Source: Saprospiraceae bacterium UBA1994
Lineage (GTDB): Bacteria > Bacteroidota > Bacteroidia > Chitinophagales > Saprospiraceae
DNA length: 64,000 bases
Direction of reading: 5' to 3'
NCBI GenBank assembly: GCA_002335865.1
Contig: DDCY01000006.1
Span: forward strand, 27,316 to 91,315
This document shows, piece by piece, positions 35,097 to 44,592 of this stretch. The first letter of the stretch is position 1. Each line of letters begins with the position of its first letter. The translations under genes were made by a program, and so were the position numbers. Below the pieces are notes generated by a model, which made no database searches, had not been told where the DNA came from, and saw only the letters and a program-made list of their open reading frames with translations.

Positions 35097-35597
35097 ATGA
35101 AGACATTCAGTAAATTATTAATTGTAGCAGTTGCATTTGTTTCATTTTCAATGACTGCATCGGCTCAGAAGTTTGGATACATTAATTCACAAGAGCTAAT
35201 TTCTCAACTACCAGAAGTAAAGGAAGCTAACGCTAACATAGAGACACTTAAGACTCAATTGCAGAAAAAAGGCCAAGACATGATTACTGCACTGCAAACT
35301 AAGTATGGTAAATTAGAGGCAGATAGAGATAATTACTCACCGAAGCAACTAGAGGCAGAAGCGATTAAGTTAAAAGGAGAAGAGCAAAAGATTGGAGAAT
35401 TTGAGCAAACTTCTTCACAACGTATTATGTCAAAAAGCGAAGAACTACTCAAGCCTATACAGGAAAGAATCAATGTTGCTATCAAACAAGTTGCTGAAGA
35501 GAATGGATATACTTATATTTTTGATGCGAGTCTTGGTATAGTGCTTTATGCAGATCCAGGAACAGATGTAACGGCGCTTGTAAAAGCTAAATTATAA
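35097..35597 (+). CDS. OmpH/Skp family periplasmic chaperone (second copy)
   Basis: A 166-residue paralogue of the preceding gene with a signal peptide (1-23, ending TASAQ), KFGYINSQELISQLPEV and the coiled-coil hairpin (about 40-110). The pair is the usual Bacteroidota arrangement, normally downstream of bamA and upstream of murI; here bamA is absent and secA lies upstream instead. The 4-base gap to murI shows coupled translation. Confidence 0.9.
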   Translation: MKTFSKLLIVAVAFVSFSMTASAQKFGYINSQELISQLPEVKEANANIETLKTQLQKKGQDMITALQTKYGKLEADRDNYSPKQLEAEAIKLKGEEQKIGEFEQTSSQRIMSKSEELLKPIQERINVAIKQVAEENGYTYIFDASLGIVLYADPGTDVTALVKAKL

Positions 35598-35601
35598 CTG
35601 A

Positions 35602-36432
35602 TTGGGTAATAAAGATACTAATAGGACAGTTTATAATGACCAAAAGAGTATTGGAGTCTTTGACTCTGGCATTGGCGGCTTAACGGTCGCCAATGCTATT
35701 AATAAGGTATTGCCCAAAGAACATTTGATTTATTTTGGTGATACTGCCCATCTTCCGTATGGAGATAAGTCTGTAGATGCCATTCGATATTATGCTCTTC
35801 GGATTTCAAAGTTTTTACTAGAGCAAGACTGTAAAATGATTGTCATTGCATGTAACTCTGCTTCTGCAGTTGCAAGTGATATGCTGCTTGAGTTTTTTAA
35901 AGGTAAGGTCCTCTTTGCTAATGTGATAGATCCGTTAGTACAATATACAATTGAGAAAGGCTATCAAAATGTAGGTGTAATAGCTACGAAAGCCACTATC
36001 GGATCTAATGTATATCGCGAAAAACTCAAAACTAAAGATCAAAAACTTAAAGTCAATCAATTGGCTACACCCCTTTTGGCGCCCATGATCGAGGAGGGAT
36101 TTTTCAATAATAATATAAGTCAGGAGGTGATAAAAAAATATTTATCAGATGATAGTATGCAGGGTCTTGACTCATTGCTATTAGCCTGTACTCATTATCC
36201 ACTTATAAGATCGGAGATAGAACTGTACTATAAAGAAAAAGTTCAAATACTAGATAGTTGTGACGTGTTGGCTTACCAAGTAAAAGAAATGCTTTCTAAG
36301 GAGAATCTCCTTTCGGCTAAGCTCTCAAAATCACATAAATACTATGTGTCCGATTTCACTCAATCATTTGAGGATACCGCTAAGCTATTCAATGGCAGCG
36401 AAATAGAGTTGGAAGTCAAAAATATCTGGTAA
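35602..36432 (+). CDS. murI: Glutamate racemase
   Basis: MurI makes D-glutamate for peptidoglycan. The 276-residue product has GVFDSGIGGLTV (Asp21), the substrate loop FGDTAHLPYG, and the catalytic Cys84 (ACNSASA) and Cys196 (ACTHYPL). The only start upstream of the conserved N-terminus is TTG at 35602, 4 bases after the ompH stop, so initiation is TTG and coupled. Complete. Confidence 0.94.
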   Translation: MGNKDTNRTVYNDQKSIGVFDSGIGGLTVANAINKVLPKEHLIYFGDTAHLPYGDKSVDAIRYYALRISKFLLEQDCKMIVIACNSASAVASDMLLEFFKGKVLFANVIDPLVQYTIEKGYQNVGVIATKATIGSNVYREKLKTKDQKLKVNQLATPLLAPMIEEGFFNNNISQEVIKKYLSDDSMQGLDSLLLACTHYPLIRSEIELYYKEKVQILDSCDVLAYQVKEMLSKENLLSAKLSKSHKYYVSDFTQSFEDTAKLFNGSEIELEVKNIW

Positions 36433-36474
36433 AATTTGAGCTTGGCCAATTGGTTTTAATATAATCAACTATGT

Positions 36475-37347
36475 TTAGAACCTAAAACCAAAAGAACCCT
36501 GGAGACCAAAGTGCGTATCCTTATCATCTCTATAGATATAACTGTTATTCTCACTATACTCAGCTCTGGATATATCGGTGTCATTATTAGTGATATCGGC
36601 TAGACCAATATCAGCTCTAACACCAATGTAGAATCCACGATTGATATTGTATGATACACCAACGATCAAACCATAGTCCAAGAAGTTCATAGCATTCCCT
36701 TTCTTCTCATTGAACTGGTAATACGCACCAGCAAACTTTGGAAGATAGACCACTACTCCATTTACCTTGATGCCTGGACTGCGCCCAATTGCTTGACCTT
36801 CACCTGCTACATCAGAATTATAATTAAAATCTAAAGATTGTCTAAATTGTATTAGCGAGTCATTTTCAGTAGATATGAATGTCTGGAGCCCAGTGGCAGT
36901 AGGGCCTACAAGCATACTTATGTAAGCTCCTGCACTCACTTCTATTTTTTCTGTAATATTGAGATGGGCAGTAACTGGGAAACTGATATAAGCATTAGAA
37001 ATATCAAGATCGTAGTCAAGTCTTCCTCTTTCTATGATGTCTTCACTACTAGGAATTGGAATTTTATAGAATGACTCTGTACCTTCTCCTCCAAAACTTT
37101 TTTTAGCTCCATTTTGTACGTAAAGCACTTCTAATCTAACAGAAAATACGTCGCTAAAATTTTGGGTATAATTGAGGCCAAAATGAAATCCACTACTCAC
37201 AGCATAATCTTCGTTGATACTTTCTTCGAGAGGTCCTTTAAAAGTACTATAGTTGAGACCTGCTCTTACACCGATGTTAAATGATTGCGCCATCATGATG
37301 GTGGCAAATAATGAGAATGTCGATGCTAGTATTATCTTCTTAATCAT
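36475..37347 (-). CDS. Outer-membrane beta-barrel protein (PorT-like)
   Basis: A 290-residue barrel protein with signal peptide (1-20, ending MMAQ), first strand FNIGVRAGLNYSTFKGP, alternating amphipathic strands and the C-terminal GLQGSFGFRF ending in Phe, typical of outer-membrane insertion signals. It belongs to the PorT-like OMP superfamily (outer membrane beta-barrel domain), so a porin-like or T9SS-associated role is possible but not resolved. It converges with murI. Confidence 0.82.
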   Translation of the reverse strand: MIKKIILASTFSLFATIMMAQSFNIGVRAGLNYSTFKGPLEESINEDYAVSSGFHFGLNYTQNFSDVFSVRLEVLYVQNGAKKSFGGEGTESFYKIPIPSSEDIIERGRLDYDLDISNAYISFPVTAHLNITEKIEVSAGAYISMLVGPTATGLQTFISTENDSLIQFRQSLDFNYNSDVAGEGQAIGRSPGIKVNGVVVYLPKFAGAYYQFNEKKGNAMNFLDYGLIVGVSYNINRGFYIGVRADIGLADITNNDTDISRAEYSENNSYIYRDDKDTHFGLQGSFGFRF

Positions 37348-37389
37348 AAGTATTGTTTATTATTCCAAGAGGGAATACATTTTGAGCAT

Positions 37390-37397
37390 CAAAGATA
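37390..37397 (-). promoter_or_regulatory. Candidate -7 element (TATCTTTG) for the barrel gene
   Basis: Reverse-strand TATCTTTG, 43 bases before the ATG at 37347, matches TAnnTTTG. No good -33 element. Confidence 0.35.
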
Positions 37398-37596
37398 TCA
37401 AAATAGACAACTGAGTAACGTTTAGAAGAGGATATTCGCTGGATAGAATAATCTTTTGGGTAAATTTTATGATTTTGCTAAGATATGCTAGCTTATCTAG
37501 CTTTAAAAGATGGTCTCATCTTCAAGATATCACTTAAATAAAAAAGTGGAACTAATAACTTTTTTATGCATCGCTTCTTTAAATCTAATCAGATAG

Positions 37597-37604
37597 TACC
37601 TTTG
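37597..37604 (+). promoter_or_regulatory. Candidate -7 element (TACCTTTG) for trmB
   Basis: TACCTTTG matches TAnnTTTG, 27 bases before the trmB ATG at 37631, implying a short leader. Confidence 0.45.
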
Positions 37605-37630
37605 CGACACTTTAATAATTTATCAGTGTA

Positions 37631-38314
37631 ATGAGCAAGAGAAATAAACTATCCAAGTTTGAAGATATTATGTCCTATCCTAATGTCTATCAAAATTTTA
37701 GTCCTAAGGAAATTATGCCAATGGGTCAGGGTGGGAAAGTGGTACAGTTGAAAGGTAAGTGGGTAGAGCATTTTGGTGACCAAAAGCCGATAACGTTAGA
37801 GCTTGCTTGTGGAAGAGGAGAATACACCATACAACTAGCTAGAGATTATACGGATCGCAATTTTATTGGTGTGGATGTCAAGGGAGCTCGTATTTGGAAA
37901 GGTGCTACGATGGCGTTATCAGAAGGATTAGACAACGTTGCTTTCATGCGTACTAAGATAGAGGTGATAGAAGAGTTTTTTGCGCCCAATGAGATATCAG
38001 AGATATGGATTACTTTCGCAGATCCATTCCTAGGGAAGCCCAATAGAAGGCTTACAGCACCTGATTTTCATGATAGATACAAACGAATACTCATAGATGG
38101 AGGCGTCGTCAATATGAAGATAGATGATCCTACGCTCTATGAATTCACTAAGGAAGTGTTAGCAGAACGAGATGACGTAAAGATTCTCTACGATAGAGAC
38201 AATATATATAGTCAGCCATTAGATTTTCCTGAGTTACAGTACAAAACCTATTATGAAAAATCTCACTTAGAGAAAGGCCGTAAAATCAAGTATATGAGAT
38301 GGATGTACGTTTAA
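37631..38314 (+). CDS. trmB: tRNA (guanine46-N7)-methyltransferase
   Basis: TrmB methylates G46 in the tRNA variable loop. The 227-residue SAM-dependent enzyme has the glycine motif LELACGRGEYTIQLA, the FIGVDVKGARIW strand, and ADPFLGKPNRRL in place of the common DPFPKKRH, with Asp kept. The C-terminal YEKSHLEKGRKIKYMRW is typical. Start ATG at 37631 lies just after a promoter element. Confidence 0.93.
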   Translation: MSKRNKLSKFEDIMSYPNVYQNFSPKEIMPMGQGGKVVQLKGKWVEHFGDQKPITLELACGRGEYTIQLARDYTDRNFIGVDVKGARIWKGATMALSEGLDNVAFMRTKIEVIEEFFAPNEISEIWITFADPFLGKPNRRLTAPDFHDRYKRILIDGGVVNMKIDDPTLYEFTKEVLAERDDVKILYDRDNIYSQPLDFPELQYKTYYEKSHLEKGRKIKYMRWMYV

Positions 38315-38535
38315 TACTAACATTTTTCTGTTGTCGTAGTATTGAGGAAGATTTCTAGAGCGGAAGGACCATTTCGTTTATTAAATATTGGACGTAAACC
38401 TTATCACTGTTTATAAACTACATTAATTGGCTTTTCTCTGTCATGTTGACCATCTTGATATTAATTTTATTGATATAATTGTCAGTTTCTGGGTTTGGTT
38501 TGTATTTTGTCGGAATTGTATCCGAAATACTAAAA

Positions 38536-41271
38536 ATGACTTACGATAATTATACAATAAAGGCACAAGAGGCCATACTGAAATCTCAGCAATTGGCTGG
38601 ACACTTGGATCAACAAGGTGTTGATACAGTACATCTTATAAAAGGGATTATAGAGACAGATGAAAAGTTGGCCGAATTTCTACTACAAAAGATGGAGATC
38701 AATGTAGCGGTGCTGATTAGAGAACTTAATAAAGCGTTAGAAAATTACCCAAAAGTATCTGGGGTTGGCAAGCAATTTCTGACAAACGATAGTAATCAAG
38801 CACTTTCAAGAGCTAAAAAGCAAATGAAAGTATTCGAAGACCAATTTATTTCATTGGAGCTTATCCTTGTGGGGATAGTTACTGGTAATGATAAGGCTGC
38901 AAAGATACTCAAGGACTTAGGTGCTAGCGAGAAAGCATTAAAGGCTGCGATCAATGACTTGCGTAAGGGGAGAAAAGTTACAGAACAAAGTGCTGAAGAA
39001 TCTTATAATGCTCTCAATAAATATGCAATTAATCTATGCGAAAGAGCGGAGCGAGGTAAGTTGGATCCAATCGTAGGTAGAGACGAAGAGATCAGGAGAA
39101 TATTACACATATTATCTCGAAGAAAGAAAAATAATCCCATCTTAATAGGTGAATCTGGAGTTGGTAAGACGGCAATAGTAGAAGGGATAGCATGGCGTAT
39201 TATCAATCAAGATGTACCTGAGAATCTTAGAACGAAGCAAATATTTTCACTTGATATATCTGCATTGATTGCAGGTGCGAAATATAAAGGTGAATTCGAA
39301 GAAAGATTAAAAGCAGTAATAAAGGAAGTGAAGAGTGCTGATGGTGAGATTATTCTATTTGTGGATGAGATACATACACTAATCGGAGCAGGAGGAGGTA
39401 ATGGCGCTATGGATGCAGCTAACATATTAAAACCAGCTCTCGCTAGAGGAGAATTGAGAACTATTGGAGCTACTACTCTAGATGAATACCAGAAATATTT
39501 TGAAAAAGACAAAGCATTAGTTCGTAGATTTCAAACAGTATTAATCGATGAGCCGTCAGTCGAAGATACAGTATCTATACTGAGAGGAATACAAGAAAAA
39601 TATGAAGTTTATCACAAGATGGATATTCTTGATGAAGCACTCGTAGCTGCTGCAGAATTGTCTCATAGATATATTTCAGATAGATCCCTTCCAGATAAGG
39701 CAATTGATCTTATTGATGAAGCAGCGGCAAAGCTAAGGTTAGAATTAGATTCTGTTCCAGAAGAAATAGATGAGCTTGATAGAAAACTTCGTCAATTAGA
39801 GATAGAGCGTGAGTTTATAAAGAGAGAAAATGATACTAAAAAGTTAAAAGGAGTAGAAGAGAATATCGCAAATGTTAAGGAGGATTTGGATTCGATTACT
39901 GCAGCGTGGAAGAGTGAAAAAGAGATTGTCGATACCGTGCAAAATATTAAGATTCAAATCGAAGAGCAGGAGCATCTGGCTGAAGTAGCTGAGCGGGAAA
40001 GTAAATATGAAGAGGTAGCAAAAATAAGGTATGGTACGCTCAAAGAATTAGAAGCCAAACTTAAAGTATCAGAAGAAAAATTGGATAAACTTCCGGAAGA
40101 TGGAAGATTTACGAATGAGGAAGTAACGGCTAGTGATATTGCAGAAGTAGTGGCAAAGTGGACAGGGATTCCTGTGTCAAAAATGCAAAAAAGCGATAGA
40201 GATCGACTACTTGATCTTGAAGAAGAAATAGGCAAACGACTAGTAGGACAAAAGGAATCGGTAGTCGCAGTTTCTGATGCTGTACGTAGAAGTAGATCAG
40301 GCCTATCTGATGATAAACGCCCTATTGGATCATTCATATTTGTAGGACCTACGGGTGTAGGTAAAACAGAGTTAGCTAAAGCGTTGGCAGAAGTACTTTT
40401 TGATGATGAAAATGCTATCACTCGAATAGATATGTCAGAGTTTCAAGAGAAACACTCGGTGTCTAGGCTCGTAGGTGCGCCACCAGGATATGTAGGATAT
40501 GACGAGGGTGGACAACTTACAGAAGCGGTGCGTCGTAAACCTTATTCTATAATACTATTGGATGAGATCGAGAAGGCCCACCCAGATACTTTCAATATCT
40601 TATTACAAGTTCTGGATGATGGTCGGTTGACTGATAATAAAGGTAGAGTAGCTAATTTTAAAAATACAATTATCATTATGACATCCAATATGGGTTCTGA
40701 AACTATTTTAGAAAATTTTGAAAATCTAGATGCCCTAGGTGAAAAACATAGAGCGGACATAATAGAGACTACTAAGTTGGAGATATTCGATGTACTAAAA
40801 GAAAGCCTTCGTCCTGAGTTTCTGAATAGAATAGATGACAAGATTATGTTCTTACCATTAACTAAATCTGAGATTAAAACGATTGCTGGATTTATGTTGA
40901 ATAGTACTCGTAAGAATCTTGCGAAACAAGAATTGGCTATTGAACTTTCTGAATCTGCATTGGATCTCTTAACTGACTTAGGTTATGATCCGCAGTTTGG
41001 TGCAAGACCACTAAAGAGAGTTATCCAAAAAGAGTTGGTTAATCGATTGGCAGTAGAAGTACTTAAGGGAGAATTTACAGCAGGAGAGACAATCTATATT
41101 GGTACCGATGCAAAAGGATTTACTTTCTCTGAGGAGCCAAACGATTATCAAGCTAAGCCTAAATTAGAGAAGAAACTAAAGAAGTCTGATTTAGATAAAC
41201 TTAAGAGGGCTACAAGATATTTCAATGATGCTGTGGATGATGTAAATAAAATTGATCCTAAGGATAATTAA
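38536..41271 (+). CDS. clpB: Chaperone ClpB (Hsp100 disaggregase)
   Basis: ClpB rescues aggregated proteins with DnaK. The 911 residues from 38536 have the N-terminal Clp domain (MTYDNYTIKAQEAIL), two AAA+ ATPase modules (Walker A GESGVGKT and GPTGVGKT), the pore loop GAKYKGEFEER, and the long coiled-coil middle domain (about 400-510) that separates ClpB from ClpA and ClpC. No ClpP-binding tripeptide is apparent. An upstream start at 38479 would add a hydrophobic 19-residue leader that ClpB does not have; the ATG at 38536 was chosen. Confidence 0.95.
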   Translation: MTYDNYTIKAQEAILKSQQLAGHLDQQGVDTVHLIKGIIETDEKLAEFLLQKMEINVAVLIRELNKALENYPKVSGVGKQFLTNDSNQALSRAKKQMKVFEDQFISLELILVGIVTGNDKAAKILKDLGASEKALKAAINDLRKGRKVTEQSAEESYNALNKYAINLCERAERGKLDPIVGRDEEIRRILHILSRRKKNNPILIGESGVGKTAIVEGIAWRIINQDVPENLRTKQIFSLDISALIAGAKYKGEFEERLKAVIKEVKSADGEIILFVDEIHTLIGAGGGNGAMDAANILKPALARGELRTIGATTLDEYQKYFEKDKALVRRFQTVLIDEPSVEDTVSILRGIQEKYEVYHKMDILDEALVAAAELSHRYISDRSLPDKAIDLIDEAAAKLRLELDSVPEEIDELDRKLRQLEIEREFIKRENDTKKLKGVEENIANVKEDLDSITAAWKSEKEIVDTVQNIKIQIEEQEHLAEVAERESKYEEVAKIRYGTLKELEAKLKVSEEKLDKLPEDGRFTNEEVTASDIAEVVAKWTGIPVSKMQKSDRDRLLDLEEEIGKRLVGQKESVVAVSDAVRRSRSGLSDDKRPIGSFIFVGPTGVGKTELAKALAEVLFDDENAITRIDMSEFQEKHSVSRLVGAPPGYVGYDEGGQLTEAVRRKPYSIILLDEIEKAHPDTFNILLQVLDDGRLTDNKGRVANFKNTIIIMTSNMGSETILENFENLDALGEKHRADIIETTKLEIFDVLKESLRPEFLNRIDDKIMFLPLTKSEIKTIAGFMLNSTRKNLAKQELAIELSESALDLLTDLGYDPQFGARPLKRVIQKELVNRLAVEVLKGEFTAGETIYIGTDAKGFTFSEEPNDYQAKPKLEKKLKKSDLDKLKRATRYFNDAVDDVNKIDPKDN

Positions 41272-41560
41272 TGTTTTGAAATTGAATTAATTCCTTACTC
41301 TACTGTAAATTGGAGTATTGCATTGTTGTTTAATAATAATTGAGCAGCGGTAATTGTGTTTTTTTACTTTCAGTATTGGGCATACATTGGCATTAGAAGA
41401 CGAAACTATTTTTTAGTAGATGATATTGATCTTTGGGTGGTGGAAGGCTTAGGATCACACTCAAAGAAGAAGATCGTGTCAGATTGAAATTAGATTACGC
41501 TTTTTCATAAGAGGGTATAAGTTTATATATCACAGCTAATAATGCCTTTTGAAAGTAAAC

Positions 41561-42148
41561 TTATGGCTTCTCTGAAAAGTGATGTTCTGCGGCTTCGGCT
41601 AACTGATCATAGAACTCTTCTCCTTTTGCTCGTATTATAGCTTCTTTGAGAAATTTATATACTGGGACTTTGAGTTCATTTCCAAGGCTACAAGCCGCTG
41701 AGCAAATATCCCATTCATCATAGTTCCAAGCTTCAAATCCTAACTCGGGATTGCGATTGACTCTGATAGGGTAGAGATGGCATGATAGAGGTTTCTTAAA
41801 GTCTATTTTTCCTTCGTTATATGCTTTTTCGATACCGCACATGCTTATACCGATTTCATTTTTGATCAAAAAAACACAGGATCCGTCTGGATGTAAAGCT
41901 GCACCATCCCACTGGTCACTAGTAAACTTATCTTTCCAGTCCCAATTATCGATCATTTTTTTCGATTCGTCGCTCAGACCTTCTCTGATTATATCTATGT
42001 ACTGGTCAAGTATTTTTACTTCTTTAGGTAATACAGGAGCACCATAATCTCCTACCCAGCAACATGCTCCTTTACAGGCAATGAGATTGCAGACGAATTT
42101 TTTTTCTACTATATCATTAGCGATTAATACATCGTCTATAGCTATCAT
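41561..42148 (-). CDS. DUF3109 family cysteine-rich protein
   Basis: A 195-residue soluble protein with a Cys-rich metal-binding pattern: FVCNLIACKGACCW (Cys20, 25, 29, 30), GISMCGIEKAY, LSCHLYPIRV and ICSAAC. This fits DUF3109, related to the YkgJ-like Fe-S/zinc cluster group. Function unknown. It is common in Bacteroidota and stands alone here. Confidence 0.82.
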   Translation of the reverse strand: MIAIDDVLIANDIVEKKFVCNLIACKGACCWVGDYGAPVLPKEVKILDQYIDIIREGLSDESKKMIDNWDWKDKFTSDQWDGAALHPDGSCVFLIKNEIGISMCGIEKAYNEGKIDFKKPLSCHLYPIRVNRNPELGFEAWNYDEWDICSAACSLGNELKVPVYKFLKEAIIRAKGEEFYDQLAEAAEHHFSEKP

Positions 42149-42406
42149 ATTGTATTATTCAATTCCAAGCCTAAAAGTACATTAACAATTCTAACAATTT
42201 CGAACTATTGAAAAGGTACACATAATAAGTTAAAAGTTAATTTCAATAAGTAATCAAGTACTTATATATACGACTTTTTATTATGTAATAAAGCATGTGT
42301 TATAATGAGCTTTTTTATTGTCTTTTGGACATAATTAAACATTAACTTACTTTCATTTATTAGATAATGGTAATATTTTGCAGGAAATTTAAAATACCAA
42401 CAATTA

Positions 42407-43717
42407 ATGGACATGTTAAAACAGAAGTTTTTTGAGAAAGCAAGTGCTCAGAAAACTGAAATGAAATCCTTGCTCAAACTACACGGTTCTAGGGTTGTTG
42501 GAGAAGTAACTTTATCTCAGACATTCGGTGGAATGCGCGGAGTTAAAAGTTTGGTTTGGGATGCATCTAATCTTGATGCTAAAGAAGGAATCAGATTCAG
42601 AGGATACAACATACCTCAGTTGAGAGAAGTTCTTCCTAAAGTAGAGGGATGTAAAGAACCGCTTCCGGAAGGCTTATTTTGGCTTATGCTTGTAGGAGAA
42701 GTGCCTACAAAAGAAGAGGTTCAATGGCTGAGTGATGAATGGAAAAAAAGGTCAAACATTCCTGAGCATACGTTCAAGGCTTTAGATGCACTTTCTCCGG
42801 AAACACACCCTATGACTCAATTTAGTATGGCTATTTTATCTATGCAGACTGAGAGTGTATTTGCCAAAAGATATGCTGAAGGAATGAGAAAGCACGAATA
42901 CTGGGATGCTGCTTATGAGGATACAATGAATCTAGTGGCTAAGTTACCAAGAGTAGCAGCTTATATATACAGACGTACGTATCACAATGGTGATCATATA
43001 GCACCACGCACTGATTTGGATTGGGCCGGTAACTATGCACATATGTTAGGAATCGATTCTACAGACTTTAAGTCATTGATGAGATTATACTTAACAATAC
43101 ATGCCGATCATGAAGGTGGAAATGCTTCAGCACATACAGTTCATCTAGTAGGTTCTACATTGAGTGATTCTTACTACTCATTAGCTGGAGGGTTATGCTC
43201 TCTTGCAGGTCCCTTGCATGGATTAGCTAATCAAGAAGTGATTAAATGGATATTCGAATTAGAAGAGAAGCTTGGAACTTCTAAGCCTAGTAAAGAGCAA
43301 ATTTCTCAATATGTTCGAGATACCTTGGATGCAGGAAAGGTAATTCCTGGATATGGACACGCAGTATTGCGTCAACCAGACCCAAGATTTACGGCTCAGA
43401 GAGAGTTTGCTAAAGAGTATATTAAAGATGATGACTACGTAAATATAGTTTGGAATCTGTTCGATGTAGTTCCTGGTATATTAGGCGCTTTAGGGAAAGT
43501 GAAAAATCCAAACCCAAATGTAGATGCTCATTCTGGAGCCTTACTTGTCCATTACGGATTAAAAGAATTTAGTTACTATACAGTATTATTTGGTGTGAGT
43601 AGAGCATTAGGTGTATTAGCTAACGGTTGTTGGAGTAGAGCTATGGGCTTTCCATTAGAAAGGCCAAAGTCAGTAACATCTGATTGGGTAAGAGATTTTA
43701 TCAAGTCTGATAGTTAA
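42407..43717 (+). CDS. gltA: Citrate synthase, eukaryotic-like type
   Basis: Condenses oxaloacetate with acetyl-CoA in the TCA cycle. The 436-residue enzyme is of the mitochondrial-like subtype: ADHEGGNASAHTVHLVGS, GLAGPLHGLANQEV (His271), PGYGHAVLR (His318) and DAHSGALL (Asp373) are the catalytic residues, and no hexameric NADH-site extension is present. Such citrate synthases occur in some Bacteroidota. A long AT-rich region with no other gene precedes it. Confidence 0.92.
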   Translation: MDMLKQKFFEKASAQKTEMKSLLKLHGSRVVGEVTLSQTFGGMRGVKSLVWDASNLDAKEGIRFRGYNIPQLREVLPKVEGCKEPLPEGLFWLMLVGEVPTKEEVQWLSDEWKKRSNIPEHTFKALDALSPETHPMTQFSMAILSMQTESVFAKRYAEGMRKHEYWDAAYEDTMNLVAKLPRVAAYIYRRTYHNGDHIAPRTDLDWAGNYAHMLGIDSTDFKSLMRLYLTIHADHEGGNASAHTVHLVGSTLSDSYYSLAGGLCSLAGPLHGLANQEVIKWIFELEEKLGTSKPSKEQISQYVRDTLDAGKVIPGYGHAVLRQPDPRFTAQREFAKEYIKDDDYVNIVWNLFDVVPGILGALGKVKNPNPNVDAHSGALLVHYGLKEFSYYTVLFGVSRALGVLANGCWSRAMGFPLERPKSVTSDWVRDFIKSDS

Positions 43718-43770
43718 AAATATATTGTGTTAAGTAGAAATTTAAAAGAACCATAACAATTATAATTAAT

Positions 43771-44163
43771 ATGAATCATCCAGAAAATCTAAAATATACA
43801 AAAGAGCACGAGTGGGTAAGAGTAGAGGGAAATGGTATTGCAGTAATCGGTATCACTGATTTTGCTCAATCTGAGCTCGGTGAGCTTGTATATATAGAAG
43901 TAGATACTGTAGGAGACTCTATAGGCAAAGATGAAGTTTTTGGTACTGTAGAAGCGGTAAAAACTACATCTGATTTATTCATGCCTTTATCCGGTGAGGT
44001 ATTAGAGTTTAACTCTGACCTTGATGAGTCGGAAGGAGACAATCCGGGACTGATTAACGAAGATCCATATGAAGGTGGATGGATTGTGAAAATAAAGATA
44101 TCTGATGAGTCAGAATTAGAAGCATTAATGGATCACGCAACCTATATGTCGGTAATTGGATAA
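43771..44163 (+). CDS. gcvH: Glycine cleavage system H protein
   Basis: GcvH carries the lipoyl arm between the P, T and L proteins in glycine breakdown. At 130 residues it is full length: KEHEWVRVEGNGIAVIGITDFAQ, then Lys64 in VEAVKTTSDLFMP as the lipoyl site. It starts the gcvH-vanZ-tonB run frequent in Bacteroidota; the three genes are separated by 65 and 7 bases. Confidence 0.95.
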   Translation: MNHPENLKYTKEHEWVRVEGNGIAVIGITDFAQSELGELVYIEVDTVGDSIGKDEVFGTVEAVKTTSDLFMPLSGEVLEFNSDLDESEGDNPGLINEDPYEGGWIVKIKISDESELEALMDHATYMSVIG

Positions 44164-44228
44164 TTTATTTTTTTGAGACACACCATTTCTAGATTTCACG
44201 GCATCTAGTAACTATTGACAATTATTAG

Positions 44229-44585
44229 ATGGATAAGATAAAGCATCTGATTTTACCTCTACTCGCTACTGTTATTACGATTATAGGATCAGGTATATCA
44301 GCCACTAAGGCGAATAATTTTTTGACATTCTATTTTTTTTCACAAGATAAGATTTTGCATTTGTTTTGCTATTTTGTCTTGCAGTTACTTTGGTCATATG
44401 GATTAAATAAGATTACAAAATGGCCATTACTAATGTCGTTGGTAATTACAATTGGAGTAGGAATACTAATGGAAGTTTGCCAATATTTATTTTTCGAAGG
44501 AAGACTCTTTGAGTTTCTAGATATTATTGCTAATATTTGTGGTTCTTTAATAGGAGCACTTGTTTTTATAAAAATTATTAAATAA
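44229..44585 (+). CDS. VanZ-like membrane protein
   Basis: A 118-residue membrane protein of the VanZ family, with three or four hydrophobic helices and the conserved FSQDKILHLFCYFVLQ, GILMEVCQYLFFEGRLFEFLDIIANICGSLIG segments (DKxxH, ExxQ, DxxAN). VanZ relatives have unclear roles in the envelope. It sits between gcvH and tonB and is probably cotranscribed. Confidence 0.85.
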   Translation: MDKIKHLILPLLATVITIIGSGISATKANNFLTFYFFSQDKILHLFCYFVLQLLWSYGLNKITKWPLLMSLVITIGVGILMEVCQYLFFEGRLFEFLDIIANICGSLIGALVFIKIIK

Positions 44586-44592
44586 AGAAACC

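Noticed and set aside
37545..37567. An AAAAAAGT / ACTTTTTT hairpin before trmB resembling a terminator.
   Set aside because: It lies between two divergent gene starts, so it cannot end either transcript, and the stem is almost all A-T.
41356..41487. A 43-codon GTG-started frame with protein-like composition in the gap after clpB.
   Set aside because: Too short, no family recognised, no promoter or ribosome site; recorded only as a chance open frame.
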